DNA of 64,000 nucleotides from Brevundimonas sp. Root1279 (GTDB lineage Bacteria; Pseudomonadota; Alphaproteobacteria; Caulobacterales; Caulobacteraceae), in the NCBI RefSeq assembly GCF_001425945.1, contig NZ_LMEB01000009.1, forward strand, positions 186,001 to 250,000, written 5' to 3'. Below the pieces are notes generated by a model that was not told the DNA's origin, ran no database searches, and saw nothing but the letters and a program-made list of their open reading frames with translations. Of this stretch, positions 39,368-49,810 are shown one piece after another (the first letter of the stretch is position 1; every line of letters starts with the position of its first letter). A program made the position numbers and the translations under genes.

Positions 39368-41236
39368 CTACTGCCCGCTGGAGGTGCTAATCGTGCGATC
39401 CAGGAAGCGTTGAACTGCGGACTGCGTCTCGTGAGCCGAGAAGACCGTCAAGTGGTTTCGCCCATCAACGACAAAGACCTCGGTCTGCGGATCGCGTGCA
39501 AGGGCGTAGAAATCTGAAGGTCGGGAGTAGTCGTCGCGATCGCCGAGGACGATCAGTGCCGGGATGCTCAGTCGCCAGCTCGACAGTTGGCGCTCAAGAG
39601 CGGTCTCGAAGCTGGCACGAGCAGGCGATTCCTGCGCCCCGAAGAACGCGCGTTCAAAGCCGCGTTGGTATTCGAGCTGAACAGGCTCAAGCCTGTTGAC
39701 CGTCCAGGTTTCCGGCGCATGGATGCGGACGTAGGGGGCCAATGCAATCAGGAAGTCGAATCCCGACAGTTCGGGCTGCGTGAGGAGCGATCCCCCGAAG
39801 CTCTCCGCGTGAAGTCCAATGAAGCGATATTGGGATCGTCTTTGGCGCGCCGCGGCCGACACCAGTGCGGCATCGTTCGCGAGCGCCTCACCTCCAAAGG
39901 TGGCGATCCGGCTCGCGAGGTCGAGCCCGGCGCCGGAAGAGCCGCTGTACTCGACGATCGCCACCGAATACCCCCGATCCAGGTACTGTACGGCCTGATG
40001 CGGGGGGGCGGTGGCCGCATGATTTTTGCCTGGACCGCCGTGAAGAAAGACGATCAGGGTATCGGCACCTTCGGTCGCGTACATCGTGACGGGCATGGGC
40101 CAGGCGTCCTGGCCCCAATCTTCGCGTTTGACGGTGACGGATGCACCGGTAGTCTTATCGGTCGAGCAGGTGATCGGGCGAATGGCCCTCTGGCCGTCAC
40201 GTCCGACCTTGAGAAGAAATCTTGAGCCGTCGACCCGCTCCGCCATGGCGAAGATCTGACCTTGGGCTTCAACCGTCGCCACGGCGACGAGATGGGGGTC
40301 GCCGAGTTCGGTCAGGGCTTGCTGTAAGGACGTGGCGGCTTTCTCCCAGGATGGGGGCAGGGTCGTCGAGCGGACTCCGAAACTTCCAATGATCCGGCCT
40401 GATCCGGCGTCGAAGACATCGCGATCAAAGGCGACTCTGACGGCCTCTGGCGCATTGTCCAATGGCGCACGAAAGCCTTGTGCCAGCAGCTCGATTTCGT
40501 TTGATCGGTTCAATCCTAGCCTAGCGTCCGGCAGCAGCGGGCTAGCGATACCGAGGTCAGCGGCCGGGCCGGACGGTGGGGCATACCTGAGGTTCAGGGA
40601 TCCTCGCAGTTCATAGAGATAGCCGAGAAATTGGTCCCCGGCCCAGTAACCGCCGATCGGCAGAGCGGCTTTCGCGTCCACCAGCCCGATGACACGATCG
40701 TATTCGGCGGCCTGTTCGGGCACCGATTTGGGATTGTAGCCGGTGCGGATCAGATCATAGGGCGCTGCGCCAAATTCAGCGGCCGCGCCGGGAGTCCATT
40801 CGGTATCGTCAGCGTCGCCGAATTCGAAGCTGAAGACCCAGCCGGGCCACCCTCTTCGCGTGTTCCCGATCACGGTGAATCCAGATTGGTCGCGCCACTG
40901 GGGTTCGAGAACGCCTGCGACCGAGGTGAGCTTGGTCAAATCGCAGACGTCGCGCTGCTCGTCGAAGAGGCAGGGGAGCGGCGCCACCAAGACGGAGCTC
41001 GTCCGCATGATCCGGCGAGGAACGCGGTCCAGGCTGCGGACCTGGACGGCCAGAAAACGACCGTCTGGCGACGGCCGAAGGTCCACGCCGCCGCAAAGGT
41101 CCTGGAGTGTGCCATGAACTACCCGCGGAACTGAAGCCGGGTGAGGAGGGTCTGGGCTCGCTTCAGTTGCCGAAGCGCCGGCCGCGACGGCGAATGCCGC
41201 CGCGCCGATCACCGCCAATCCTATGAAAAGGCGCAT
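39368..41236 (-). CDS. Secreted S9-like alpha/beta hydrolase
   Basis: 622 residues from ATG 41236 with signal peptide MRLFIGLAVIGAAAFAVAAG. The N-terminal part includes LRPSPDGRFLAVQVRSLD, a propeller-like opening of S9 peptidases. The hydrolase domain has an HGG oxyanion motif (IVFLHGGPGKNHA), Ser479 in LHAESFGGSLL, Asp near 568 in VLGDRDDYSRP and His595 in VDGRNHLTVF. Layout and leader recall lasso-peptide isopeptidases and dipeptidyl peptidases, but I cannot place it firmly. GC is lower than the neighbours, hinting at transfer. A small acidic gene lies just upstream in the same direction. Confidence 0.72.
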   Translation of the reverse strand: MRLFIGLAVIGAAAFAVAAGASATEASPDPPHPASVPRVVHGTLQDLCGGVDLRPSPDGRFLAVQVRSLDRVPRRIMRTSSVLVAPLPCLFDEQRDVCDLTKLTSVAGVLEPQWRDQSGFTVIGNTRRGWPGWVFSFEFGDADDTEWTPGAAAEFGAAPYDLIRTGYNPKSVPEQAAEYDRVIGLVDAKAALPIGGYWAGDQFLGYLYELRGSLNLRYAPPSGPAADLGIASPLLPDARLGLNRSNEIELLAQGFRAPLDNAPEAVRVAFDRDVFDAGSGRIIGSFGVRSTTLPPSWEKAATSLQQALTELGDPHLVAVATVEAQGQIFAMAERVDGSRFLLKVGRDGQRAIRPITCSTDKTTGASVTVKREDWGQDAWPMPVTMYATEGADTLIVFLHGGPGKNHAATAPPHQAVQYLDRGYSVAIVEYSGSSGAGLDLASRIATFGGEALANDAALVSAAARQRRSQYRFIGLHAESFGGSLLTQPELSGFDFLIALAPYVRIHAPETWTVNRLEPVQLEYQRGFERAFFGAQESPARASFETALERQLSSWRLSIPALIVLGDRDDYSRPSDFYALARDPQTEVFVVDGRNHLTVFSAHETQSAVQRFLDRTISTSSGQ

Positions 41237-41255
41237 ACCGCTTCCTGACTGGCCG

Positions 41256-41591
41256 CTACTCGCCGAAAATCGACCAACCGGAGGTTCCGAACTCGTAGGT
41301 CGTCCCATTGGCCGTCTGGAGGGCGGCGTCCCACGAGCCGTCACCGTCATCATCGTACAATGTGGTGATGCCGTCGTTAACATAGCCGACGCCGTTGACG
41401 ATGGTTACTTCGCTTGGGTTGAAGGATTCGCTTAGCGCCAACTCGCGCTCTGTGGTTGTGAGACCGGCGTCGATCCCGAGCATGTCTGAGGCCCCCATAA
41501 CGAAGTCGTTCATCGCTCGGTCAAAGTCGCCATGCCGATTGTAGTTGCTGTGAAATTGTTGAATCGCAGTCGGTACAAGCCAGGCACTCAT
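41256..41591 (-). CDS. Small acidic protein with a calcium-loop-like motif
   Basis: 111 residues, ATG 41591 with GGAG 8 bases upstream. MSAWLVPTAIQQFHSNYNRH starts it; the middle has TTTERELALSESFNPSEVTI; the end has TTLYDDDGDGSWDAALQTAN and finishes GTSGWSIFGE. The DDDGDGSWD stretch resembles a DxDxDG calcium loop. No signal peptide. It lies 19 bases upstream of the secreted hydrolase and is probably co-transcribed. Could be a substrate or precursor peptide for it, but no maturation enzyme is near. Confidence 0.6.
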   Translation of the reverse strand: MSAWLVPTAIQQFHSNYNRHGDFDRAMNDFVMGASDMLGIDAGLTTTERELALSESFNPSEVTIVNGVGYVNDGITTLYDDDGDGSWDAALQTANGTTYEFGTSGWSIFGE

Positions 41592-41971
41592 TGTAATTTC
41601 TCCAAGATGATTCTGGGCGGTTACACAACTAAAAATTGAATATCAATGTTGTGCGGAATCATCAATCCCCGGCTTGAGAGCTCTTTGGTGCGAGTTGTCT
41701 CAGAACAGGTCTCTGCGGGTCGTATCCGCCAGCGCCCGTTGGAGCGCCGCCCTAAAGAAACCGCGCCTCGGCCGCTGCCCGATCGCATCGAAACGGGCTG
41801 ACACGCAGCGCGTGAGCGGGCGGACATGGGGGGGGCGAATGCGAATCTGCCGAGAGCTCAGGCACCCACCTTAACTAGTGACGGGCCTCCGATCTCGGCT
41901 TCGCCTTGCCGAAGGATGACGAAAGTGGGTCGGGGCCCTACTGCGCGGTCCAGCCACCGTCGATCTTTCGC
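41592..41971. other. Non-coding 380-base stretch with promoter-like palindrome
   Basis: No gene I can support. 41,625-41,652 is AT-rich for this genome and holds the palindrome ATTGA-ATA-TCAAT (41635-41647), flanked by ACAAC and GTTGT; it is a likely promoter or operator for the leftward gene at 41591. At 41,938-41,965 lies a near-copy of the last bases of bdhA (see 42,501), evidence of rearrangement. Confidence 0.5.
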
Positions 41972-42487
41972 CTAGCGCCGCACCGTGAACCGCAGGATCT
42001 CGCCGTGCTCGGGATCGCTCCAGGTGCTGACCAGCGTCATGCCGCAGCGCTGCATCACCGTCTGCGAGGCGGTCAGTTCGGGCAGGGTCTCCGCCGACAC
42101 CGAGCGCACCGGAGGCTCCCGGAAGGCCCGGGCGACCAGCAGGCGGGCGGCGGCCGTGCCGTAGCCGCGGCGCTGCTCGGGCTCGAGGATGGAATAGCCG
42201 ATCTCGACGTCGCCGAGGTCGTCCGGCGGGCCCTTGAAGCCGGCGATGCCGACGGGGCGGCCGTCGGCGATCACATACCAGCTGCCGTAGCCGGGACGGT
42301 CGGGCTGGGCGGCGATCAGTCGCCGCATCCAGGCGCGGGTCTCGGGTCCGTTAAAGGGCGGCGGCCAGGCTAGGGGTTTGGCGAGGCCCAAGGCCGCGGC
42401 CAAGGCGTCGCCGCCAATGTCTTCCGCGTCCAGGGTGTCGCTCGTCGCGGCGATGAGGGTGACGGCGCCGTCTGTCTCGATCAGCAC
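41972..42487 (-). CDS. GNAT acetyltransferase (RimJ/RimL type)
   Basis: 171 residues, GTG start at 42487, 13 bases after the bdhA stop. ETRAWMRRLIAAQPDRPGYG, then GRPVGIAGFKGPPDDLGDVE, IGYSILEPEQRRGYGTAAAR (acetyl-CoA loop) and TVMQRCGMTLVSTWSDPEHG are those of N-terminal-amine or small-molecule acetyltransferases of this group. Substrate unknown. Probably in one operon with bdhA. Confidence 0.82.
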   Translation of the reverse strand: MLIETDGAVTLIAATSDTLDAEDIGGDALAAALGLAKPLAWPPPFNGPETRAWMRRLIAAQPDRPGYGSWYVIADGRPVGIAGFKGPPDDLGDVEIGYSILEPEQRRGYGTAAARLLVARAFREPPVRSVSAETLPELTASQTVMQRCGMTLVSTWSDPEHGEILRFTVRR

Positions 42488-42500
42488 CGTCGTGCTCCGC

Positions 42501-43349
42501 CTACTGCGCCGTCCAGCCGCCGTCGATCGAGAAGCTGGCGCCGTTGGCCGAGGCGCCCAGGTCGGAGGCCAGGTACAGCATCATCCCGACCAGCTCGTCA
42601 GTGGTGACGAAGCGCTTGGTCGGCTGCGAGCCGAGGATCACGTCCTTCAGCACCTGTTCCTTGGTCATGCCGCGGGTGCGGGCCTGGTCGGCGATCTGCT
42701 TCTCGACGATCGGGGTCTCGACGAAGCCCGGGCAGATGGCGTTGCAGGTGATGTTGTCCTGCGCGACCTCCAGGGCGACGGTCTTGGTGAAGCCGATGAC
42801 GCCGTGCTTGGCGGCGACATAGGCCGACTTGTACGGGCTGGCGACCAGGCCGTGGGCCGAGGCGATGTTGATGATCCGGCCGCGACCCTGGGCCTTCATG
42901 ATCGGGATCGCCGCCCGCGTCGCATAGAAGGTCGACGACAGGTTGATGGCGATGATCTGCTCCCACTTGTCGGCGGGGAATTTCTCGACGGCCTCGACGT
43001 GCTGCACGCCGGCGTTGTTGATCAGGATGTCGACCCGGCCCAGCTCGTGCTTGCCGTAGGCGACCATGTCGGCGACCTCGTCGCCGCGCAGCATGTTGGC
43101 CGCGTGATAGCGCACGCGGACGCCGCAGCTGGCTTCGAGCTCCGCCCGGGTGCGCTCGATCTCGGACGGATCGCCCAGCCCGTTCAGGACGACTTCGCCG
43201 CCGCGCGAGGCGACGCCGCGGGCCATGGCCAGGCCGATGCCGGACGTCGAGCCGGAGATCACCGCCACCTGGCCTTTCAGGTCGCCGATGTCGCGGAAGG
43301 GCGCGGGATCACCCTGAGTGCTGTCGCCGCGCCGGGGCCATTGGAACAT
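42501..43349 (-). CDS. bdhA: 3-hydroxybutyrate dehydrogenase-like SDR
   Basis: 282 residues, ATG 43349. After a 25-residue lead the Rossmann fold begins with VAVISGSTSGIGLAMARGVA; then DILINNAGVQHVEAVEKFPA, IINIASAHGLVASPYKSAYV (Ser, Tyr), AAKHGVIGFTKT (Lys), and CNAICPGFVETPIVEKQIAD. The HGLVAS, VQHVEAVE and VETPIVEKQ motifs are those of D-3-hydroxybutyrate dehydrogenase, which oxidises the PHB monomer to acetoacetate. The N-terminal extension MFQWPRRGDSTQGDPAPFRD is unusual. Confidence 0.88.
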   Translation of the reverse strand: MFQWPRRGDSTQGDPAPFRDIGDLKGQVAVISGSTSGIGLAMARGVASRGGEVVLNGLGDPSEIERTRAELEASCGVRVRYHAANMLRGDEVADMVAYGKHELGRVDILINNAGVQHVEAVEKFPADKWEQIIAINLSSTFYATRAAIPIMKAQGRGRIINIASAHGLVASPYKSAYVAAKHGVIGFTKTVALEVAQDNITCNAICPGFVETPIVEKQIADQARTRGMTKEQVLKDVILGSQPTKRFVTTDELVGMMLYLASDLGASANGASFSIDGGWTAQ

Positions 43350-43417
43350 GAGTTTCGTCCGTCTGTGTCGTGCCGCCCAGCCTAGCTGTTCGCGACTGCG
43401 AAGGCGACACCGTCCGA

Positions 43418-44185
43418 TTAATTTCCTTCTCTGGTGAATATCCAGTCGGCGTCGGTCGAGGAAGACTTTTCGAAGCGATAGCCGTCGCGGTCGAAGGCCT
43501 TGAGGTCGGCGGCCTTCTCGATGCGCTCGTCGATGGCGAAGCGGGCCATCCCGCCGCGAGCCTTCTTGGCGAAGAAGGAGATGATGCGGCTCTCGCCGTT
43601 CTTCGATTCGCGGAAGTGGGGCGTGACGATCGGCAGCTCCAGGGCGCGGGCGTCGACGGCGCCGAAATATTCCTGGCTGGCCAGGTTCACCAGCGTCGGA
43701 TCGGCCTGGCCCTCGGCGTCGGCGTTCAGCTGTTTCGAGATCCGGTCGCCCCAGAAGTCGTACAGGCTGGAGCCCCGCCGGGTCTTCAACCGCGTGCCCA
43801 TCTCCAGCCGATAGGGCTGGATCCGGTCCAGCGGACGCAGCAGGCCGTACAGGCCCGACAGGATGCGCAGATGGTCCTGGGCCCAGCCGAGCTCGGCCGC
43901 GTTCAACTCGCGGGCCTTCAGCCCCTCATAGACGTCCCCGGCGAAGGCGAAGGCGGCCTGCACCCCGTCCGTCGATTCGGGATCGAAGGCCTGGAAGCGC
44001 TCGCGGTTCAGCCGCGCGAGGTCGTCCGAAATGCTCATCAGCTGGCGCAGTTCGGAGACGGTGCGCGCCCGCGCGGTCTTCGACAGCGACGCCGTGTCCT
44101 CGCGGAAGCGGCGCTCCGACGCGGGCAGGGCGGGGTCGGCTTCGGTGAAGTCCAGCCGCTTGGCCGGAGACAGGACGATCAGCAT
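43418..44185 (-). CDS. yaaA: Peroxide stress protein YaaA
   Basis: 255 residues, ATG 44185. MLIVLSPAKRLDFTEADPAL, then FAGDVYEGLKARELNAAELG, RILSGLYGLLRPLDRIQPYR and LEMGTRLKTRRGSSLYDFWG are the hallmark blocks of the YaaA/UPF0246 family. It lowers free iron damage under peroxide stress in E. coli. Full length, monocistronic. Confidence 0.94.
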   Translation of the reverse strand: MLIVLSPAKRLDFTEADPALPASERRFREDTASLSKTARARTVSELRQLMSISDDLARLNRERFQAFDPESTDGVQAAFAFAGDVYEGLKARELNAAELGWAQDHLRILSGLYGLLRPLDRIQPYRLEMGTRLKTRRGSSLYDFWGDRISKQLNADAEGQADPTLVNLASQEYFGAVDARALELPIVTPHFRESKNGESRIISFFAKKARGGMARFAIDERIEKAADLKAFDRDGYRFEKSSSTDADWIFTREGN

Positions 44186-44267
44186 GGCGCCCTGTTAGGC
44201 CGCTTCGGTGACGATTTGAACCAGGGCGCTTCCATCCGCCGCTCCCGTCCACAGCCCTTTCCAAACC

Positions 44268-45668
<1,401 letters not shown>

Positions 45669-45681
45669 TCGTCCCGACTAC

Positions 45682-45706
45682 CGGCCGTCCTTCGGGGCGG
45701 CCGTTT
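45682..45706 (+). terminator. glnB-glnA intergenic hairpin
   Basis: CGGCCGTCC (45682-45690), TTCG tetraloop, GGGCGGCCG (45695-45703), then TTT. One G-T pair in the stem. Short T tail, so more likely a partial terminator setting the glnB/glnA ratio. Confidence 0.65.
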
Positions 45707-45739
45707 CACATTACCTCCCCAAGAAACGGACCCTCGAAA

Positions 45740-47146
45740 ATGAGCGCCAAGAAAATCCTCTCGGAGATCAAGGAGAAGGACGTTCAGTACGTCGATCTCC
45801 GCTTCACCGACACCAAGGGGCGTATGCAGCACGTCACCTTCGACATCGATCTCGTCGACGAGGAGTTCCTTGAAGAGGGGACCATGTTCGACGGTTCGTC
45901 GATCGCCGGCTGGAAGGCCATCAACGAGTCCGACATGCTGCTGAAGCCGGACCTGGCCAACTACTGGATCGACCCGTTCTACCAGCAGACGACCATGTTC
46001 CTGTTCTGCGACGTGCTGAACCCGGACACCGGCGAGCCCTACAACCGCGACAGCCGCTCGATGGCCAAGAAGGCCCTGGCCTATGTCCAGTCCTCGGGCG
46101 TGGGCGACACCGTCTTCTTCGGTCCGGAAGCCGAGTTCTTCATCTTCGACGACGTGCGCTGGAGCACCGCTCCGCACGACACCGGCTACACCTATGACTC
46201 GATCGAGCTGCCGGCCAACACGGGCGCCGAGTACTCGGAAGGCAACATGGGTCACCGCCCGACGCACAAGGGCGGCTACTTCCCCGTCAACCCGACCGAC
46301 AGCGCCCAGGACCTGCGCGGCGAGATGCTCGGCGTGATGCGCGACCTCGGCATGCAGCCCGAGAAGCACCACCACGAGGTGGCCCCGGCGCAGCACGAGC
46401 TGGGCCTCAAGTTCAGCGATCTGCTGACCATGGCCGACCGCCTGCAGCTCTATAAGTACGTGATCCACAACGTCGCCGCCGCCTACGGCAAGTCGGCCAC
46501 CTTCATGGCCAAGCCGACCTTCGGCGACAACGGCTCGGGCATGCACGTGCACCAGTCGATCTGGCGCGACGGCAAGCCGCTGTTCGCCGGCGACAAGTAC
46601 GCCGGCCTGTCGGACATGTGCCTGTGGTACATCGGCGGCATCATCAAGCACGCCAAGGCGATCAACGCCTTCGCCAACTCGACCACCAACTCCTACAAGC
46701 GCCTGGTCCCGGGCTACGAAGCCCCGGTCAAGCTGGCCTATTCGGCCCGCAACCGCTCGGCCTCGATCCGCATTCCGTGGGTCAACTCGCCGAAGGCCAA
46801 GCGCATCGAAGCCCGCTTCCCGGACCCGATGGGCAACCCCTACCTGACCTTCGTGGCCCTGCTCATGGCCGGCCTCGACGGCATCGAGAACCGCATCGAT
46901 CCGGGCGCGGCCGCCGACAAGAACCTCTACGACCTGCCGCCGGAAGAGCGCGGCAACATCCCCGAGGTCTGCGGCTCTCTGCGCGAGGCCCTTGAGAACC
47001 TCGACAAGGATCGCGCCTTCCTCAAGAAGGGCGGCGTCATGGATGACGACTTCATCGACAGCTACATCGAGCTGAAGATGGAAGAGGTGATGCGCCTGCA
47101 ACTGCATCCGCACCCCGTCGAATTCGACATGTACTACAGCTGCTGA
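45740..47146 (+). CDS. glnA: Glutamine synthetase type I
   Basis: 468 residues, ATG 45740. [20 protein letters not shown], the metal and ATP blocks [68 protein letters not shown] and the adenylylation site with Tyr397 in [11 protein letters not shown]. Same length as the E. coli enzyme. It condenses glutamate and ammonia with ATP and is inactivated by GlnE under PII control; glnB lies 71 bases upstream. Confidence 0.97.
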   Translation: MSAKKILSEIKEKDVQYVDLRFTDTKGRMQHVTFDIDLVDEEFLEEGTMFDGSSIAGWKAINESDMLLKPDLANYWIDPFYQQTTMFLFCDVLNPDTGEPYNRDSRSMAKKALAYVQSSGVGDTVFFGPEAEFFIFDDVRWSTAPHDTGYTYDSIELPANTGAEYSEGNMGHRPTHKGGYFPVNPTDSAQDLRGEMLGVMRDLGMQPEKHHHEVAPAQHELGLKFSDLLTMADRLQLYKYVIHNVAAAYGKSATFMAKPTFGDNGSGMHVHQSIWRDGKPLFAGDKYAGLSDMCLWYIGGIIKHAKAINAFANSTTNSYKRLVPGYEAPVKLAYSARNRSASIRIPWVNSPKAKRIEARFPDPMGNPYLTFVALLMAGLDGIENRIDPGAAADKNLYDLPPEERGNIPEVCGSLREALENLDKDRAFLKKGGVMDDDFIDSYIELKMEEVMRLQLHPHPVEFDMYYSC

Positions 47147-47170
47147 TCGCCAGCAGGGGCTGACGATCGA

Positions 47171-47203
47171 GGCGCCGGACGGGCAACCGTCCGGCGCCTT
47201 TTT
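47171..47203 (+). terminator. Rho-independent terminator of glnA
   Basis: GGCGCCGGACGG (47171-47182), loop GCAA, CCGTCCGGCGCC (47187-47198), then TTTTT. A perfect 12-base stem, 22 bases after the glnA stop. The leftward gene ending at 47210 lies just beyond. Confidence 0.92.
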
Positions 47204-47209
47204 CTTTGC

Positions 47210-48310
47210 TCAGCGAGCCATGCGGACGATGACGCCCTCGGCCGGATCGGAGGCGCCGTCGGCCAGCGCGCGGACGACCCCGCTCGCCGCGTCCAGGCCC
47301 GGATGCTCGACGATGGTGATCCACGGCGAGGCGGGGTCGACGACCCGTTCGAAGAAGCGCTTCTGGTCCGACAGGAAGCGCTCGTAGAAGGCGTGCAGCG
47401 TGCCCCGCGCGCGGTGGTCGTCCAGGCAGGTGGCGGCGAAGAAGAAGACGGGCTTCGGCCCTGTCAGCGACGGGTCGTCGATCTGGAAGGAATCGCTGCG
47501 CGTCGAGCCGACCAGGCAATCGTAGAAAAGATTGTCCCCGAAATGCGCATGCACCCGCCGGCGCAGGTCCGGATCGCCGGCCAGGTCGAGGTAGAGGGTC
47601 GGCACGTCGGCCGGCAGCGCCTCGATCTCGTCGTATCCGTGGACCGCGTCGTAGCACCCGAGCCCCTCGACGAAGACCCGGTTTCGGACGCCGGTCAGCG
47701 CCAGGACATGCTTGTCGTCCTGCTCCAGACACCAGGCGGCGCCGTAGGCGGTCTTGCTCGAAGCGCTCGACACGACGATCTGGCCCGCGCCGAAGAAGTC
47801 CCGGTCGCGCAGGAAGTCGACGGCCGTGTACGAGGTCACGAACAGCGGCCGGAACAGGGCCTCGCTGTTCTCCAGCGCCGGATCGTAGTGCCGGTCGGCC
47901 GCGCACAGAACGTAGCGGTTATAGATGTCCGGTACTGCCTTGCGCCACGGCGATGCGTCGGCGAAGCCGCCGCGGCTGACTTTGTCGGTCTGCACCACGA
48001 GAGCGCCGGCCATCGGGAAATAGCCGAACACGCGGGCTCCGGCCTCCACGCCCGGCGCCCGGGACTCCAGCACGTCGGCGAAGCCCCAGACCGGCATCAG
48101 GCCCCAGCCGTCCTCGCCGGTCGGGAAGACCCGCCAGTAGCCGATGGCGTCGCCATAGGCGGCGTAGGTGATGTTGTTTGTGGTCAGCGAGAACCTGTCC
48201 AGGCCCAGCAGAACCTCGCCCTCGGCCAGCGGCGGCAGGGGCAGGGCGTCCAGCCGGGTTTCGCCCGGATCGGACTTGCGGGACATCAGGCGGCGGCGGG
48301 CGTCGGACAT
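47210..48310 (-). CDS. DUF2855 family protein
   Basis: 366 residues, ATG 48310. LGLDRFSLTTNNITYAAYGD, then WRVFPTGEDGWGLMPVWGFA, RVFGYFPMAGALVVQ and FVTSYTAVDFLRDRDFFGAG, IVVSSASSKTAYGAAWCLEQ match the DUF2855 group, which looks like a reduced medium-chain dehydrogenase (GroES-like part then Rossmann-like part). Substrate and cofactor are unknown. Convergent with glnA. Confidence 0.85.
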   Translation of the reverse strand: MSDARRRLMSRKSDPGETRLDALPLPPLAEGEVLLGLDRFSLTTNNITYAAYGDAIGYWRVFPTGEDGWGLMPVWGFADVLESRAPGVEAGARVFGYFPMAGALVVQTDKVSRGGFADASPWRKAVPDIYNRYVLCAADRHYDPALENSEALFRPLFVTSYTAVDFLRDRDFFGAGQIVVSSASSKTAYGAAWCLEQDDKHVLALTGVRNRVFVEGLGCYDAVHGYDEIEALPADVPTLYLDLAGDPDLRRRVHAHFGDNLFYDCLVGSTRSDSFQIDDPSLTGPKPVFFFAATCLDDHRARGTLHAFYERFLSDQKRFFERVVDPASPWITIVEHPGLDAASGVVRALADGASDPAEGVIVRMAR

Positions 48311-48438
48311 GGCCTGTCTCCTGAACGGGGTCGTCCGGAGAGCCTAGCAGGGTGATGGCTTGACGTAGGAGAAGCTTGCGGGGTGCGCGCCGAAGTGCGC
48401 CGGACGGACAGCCGCCCAGCGCCTCCGAGGCGGAAACG

Positions 48439-48723
48439 TCAGCGGTTGGTCGTCTCGACCTCGACGCCGTTCTGGCCGGCGCGGACGGTCGTGGTGTCGC
48501 CCTTGTCCTTCTCGATGACCACGGGCGGAGCGGGCACTTCACGCTCGACCACCACGGGCGGGGTCGGCACGGGCACTTCGCGCTCGATGACCGTCGTCGT
48601 CGAGGTGGGCGCTGCGGCCTCGTCGGCGGCAGGCGCCTCGGTCTGTTGAGTGCAGGCCGCGGCCGACAGGCCCAGCAGGGCGACGGCGGCGAGGGCGGTG
48701 CTGCGTACGGGGAAGGACGTCAT
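48439..48723 (-). CDS. Small lipoprotein with Glu/Val/Pro repeats
   Basis: 94 residues from ATG 48723, with GGAG 8 bases upstream. Signal with lipobox: TALAAVALLGLSAAACTQQT. The mature part is extended and repetitive: VIEREVPVPTPPVVVEREVP, then APPVVIEKDKGDTTTVRAG. Such stiff Pro-rich lipoproteins may span the periplasm. Function unknown. Divergent from the gene at 48864. Confidence 0.68.
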   Translation of the reverse strand: MTSFPVRSTALAAVALLGLSAAACTQQTEAPAADEAAAPTSTTTVIEREVPVPTPPVVVEREVPAPPVVIEKDKGDTTTVRAGQNGVEVETTNR

Positions 48724-48863
48724 GTTGGAAGCTCCAGCGTTTCGATCTCGGCAGAACGGTCCCTCTCCGGCGGGGTTCCGGTCGCGGGAGAAGTCGGCCG
48801 TTCGTCGGATTGACACCTGCGTTCGACGAGCGCGTCCTACGCCCTCAAACGAGGGAGGTTTCA

Positions 48864-49802
48864 ATGTCCGCCCGCTCCTGGCTGTTTGCGCTCGCCGCCC
48901 TGACCGCCGCCGTCGCCGGTACGCCCGCCTCGGCGCAGGACGAGGTCATCAACCGCGGCACGCCCCGCACGCCCAACGACTTCTCCTCGCCGGAGGCCGC
49001 GGCCTTCCAGGCCGGGCGAGACAACGGCAACTTCAACCGCGAATACCTTGACCATGCGGCCAAGACGCATGGCCCGCGCCGCTCGCCGGCGGCGGTCGAG
49101 GCGAGCGCCCGTGAACTGCTGACGGAGAGCGGCCTCGTCTGCCAGACCGCCGCGTCGGTCGAGCTGGGACAGACCCGCAATCGCCGCGAGATCTACGAGG
49201 TCGATTGCGCCTCGGGTCCTGGCTACATCCTCGTTGAGGGCCCGCCGCCTCAGACGTTCAGCTGTTTGCAGCTCTCGGCCGAAGCCGCGCGTCGGCGCGC
49301 CGAGGATCCGAACGCCGACGTCGGGTCCCAATGCGCCCTGCCGGGCAACAGCGAAGCAGCGCTCTACGCCGAGTTCGGCCGGGCCGCGGGCCTGGCCTGC
49401 ACGGTCGATGCGGGGACCTGGATCGGTCGCCCGGAACAGGGCGGCGATCGCTTTGAAATCGGCTGCTCGGATGGCGACGGGGCCTGGATCGACGTGGCGG
49501 CCGACGGCTCCGTCCGGCTCAGCGCCGAGTGCCTTGAGGTGGTCAGCGTCGGCCAGACCTGCGCCCTGACCACCGGCCAGGAACAGGCGGCGGGGCTGCA
49601 GACGCGGCTGACCGGCACGCCCCTGGGCGAGTGCCGGCCGCAGGCGGCGCGCTATGTCGGCGGCAACGCCTCGGGTCGGTTCTACGAGGTCAAATGCGCC
49701 GACGGGCAGGGGGCCATGGCCCGCTTCGACGCCGCCGGCGTCTTCGCCCGCTCTTACGCCTGCGCGGAAGCAGGCCAGATCGGCGACGGCTGCAAGCTTT
49801 AG
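48864..49802 (+). CDS. Exported protein with three Cys-containing repeats
   Basis: 312 residues from ATG 48864, with GGGAGG 5 bases upstream. Signal peptide SWLFALAALTAAVAGTPASA. Three related units of about 70-80 residues follow, each with paired Cys: VCQTAASVELGQTRNRREIY with YEVDCASGPGY; ACTVDAGTWIGRPEQGGDRF with FEIGCSDGDGA; ECRPQAARYVGGNASGRFYE with VKCADGQGA. Each ends with a second Cys pair (FSCLQL..SQCAL, AECLEV..QTCAL, YACAEA..DGCKL). Likely a disulfide-bonded periplasmic protein. I do not recognise the family. Confidence 0.75.
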   Translation: MSARSWLFALAALTAAVAGTPASAQDEVINRGTPRTPNDFSSPEAAAFQAGRDNGNFNREYLDHAAKTHGPRRSPAAVEASARELLTESGLVCQTAASVELGQTRNRREIYEVDCASGPGYILVEGPPPQTFSCLQLSAEAARRRAEDPNADVGSQCALPGNSEAALYAEFGRAAGLACTVDAGTWIGRPEQGGDRFEIGCSDGDGAWIDVAADGSVRLSAECLEVVSVGQTCALTTGQEQAAGLQTRLTGTPLGECRPQAARYVGGNASGRFYEVKCADGQGAMARFDAAGVFARSYACAEAGQIGDGCKL

Positions 49803-49810
49803 AGGGGGCG

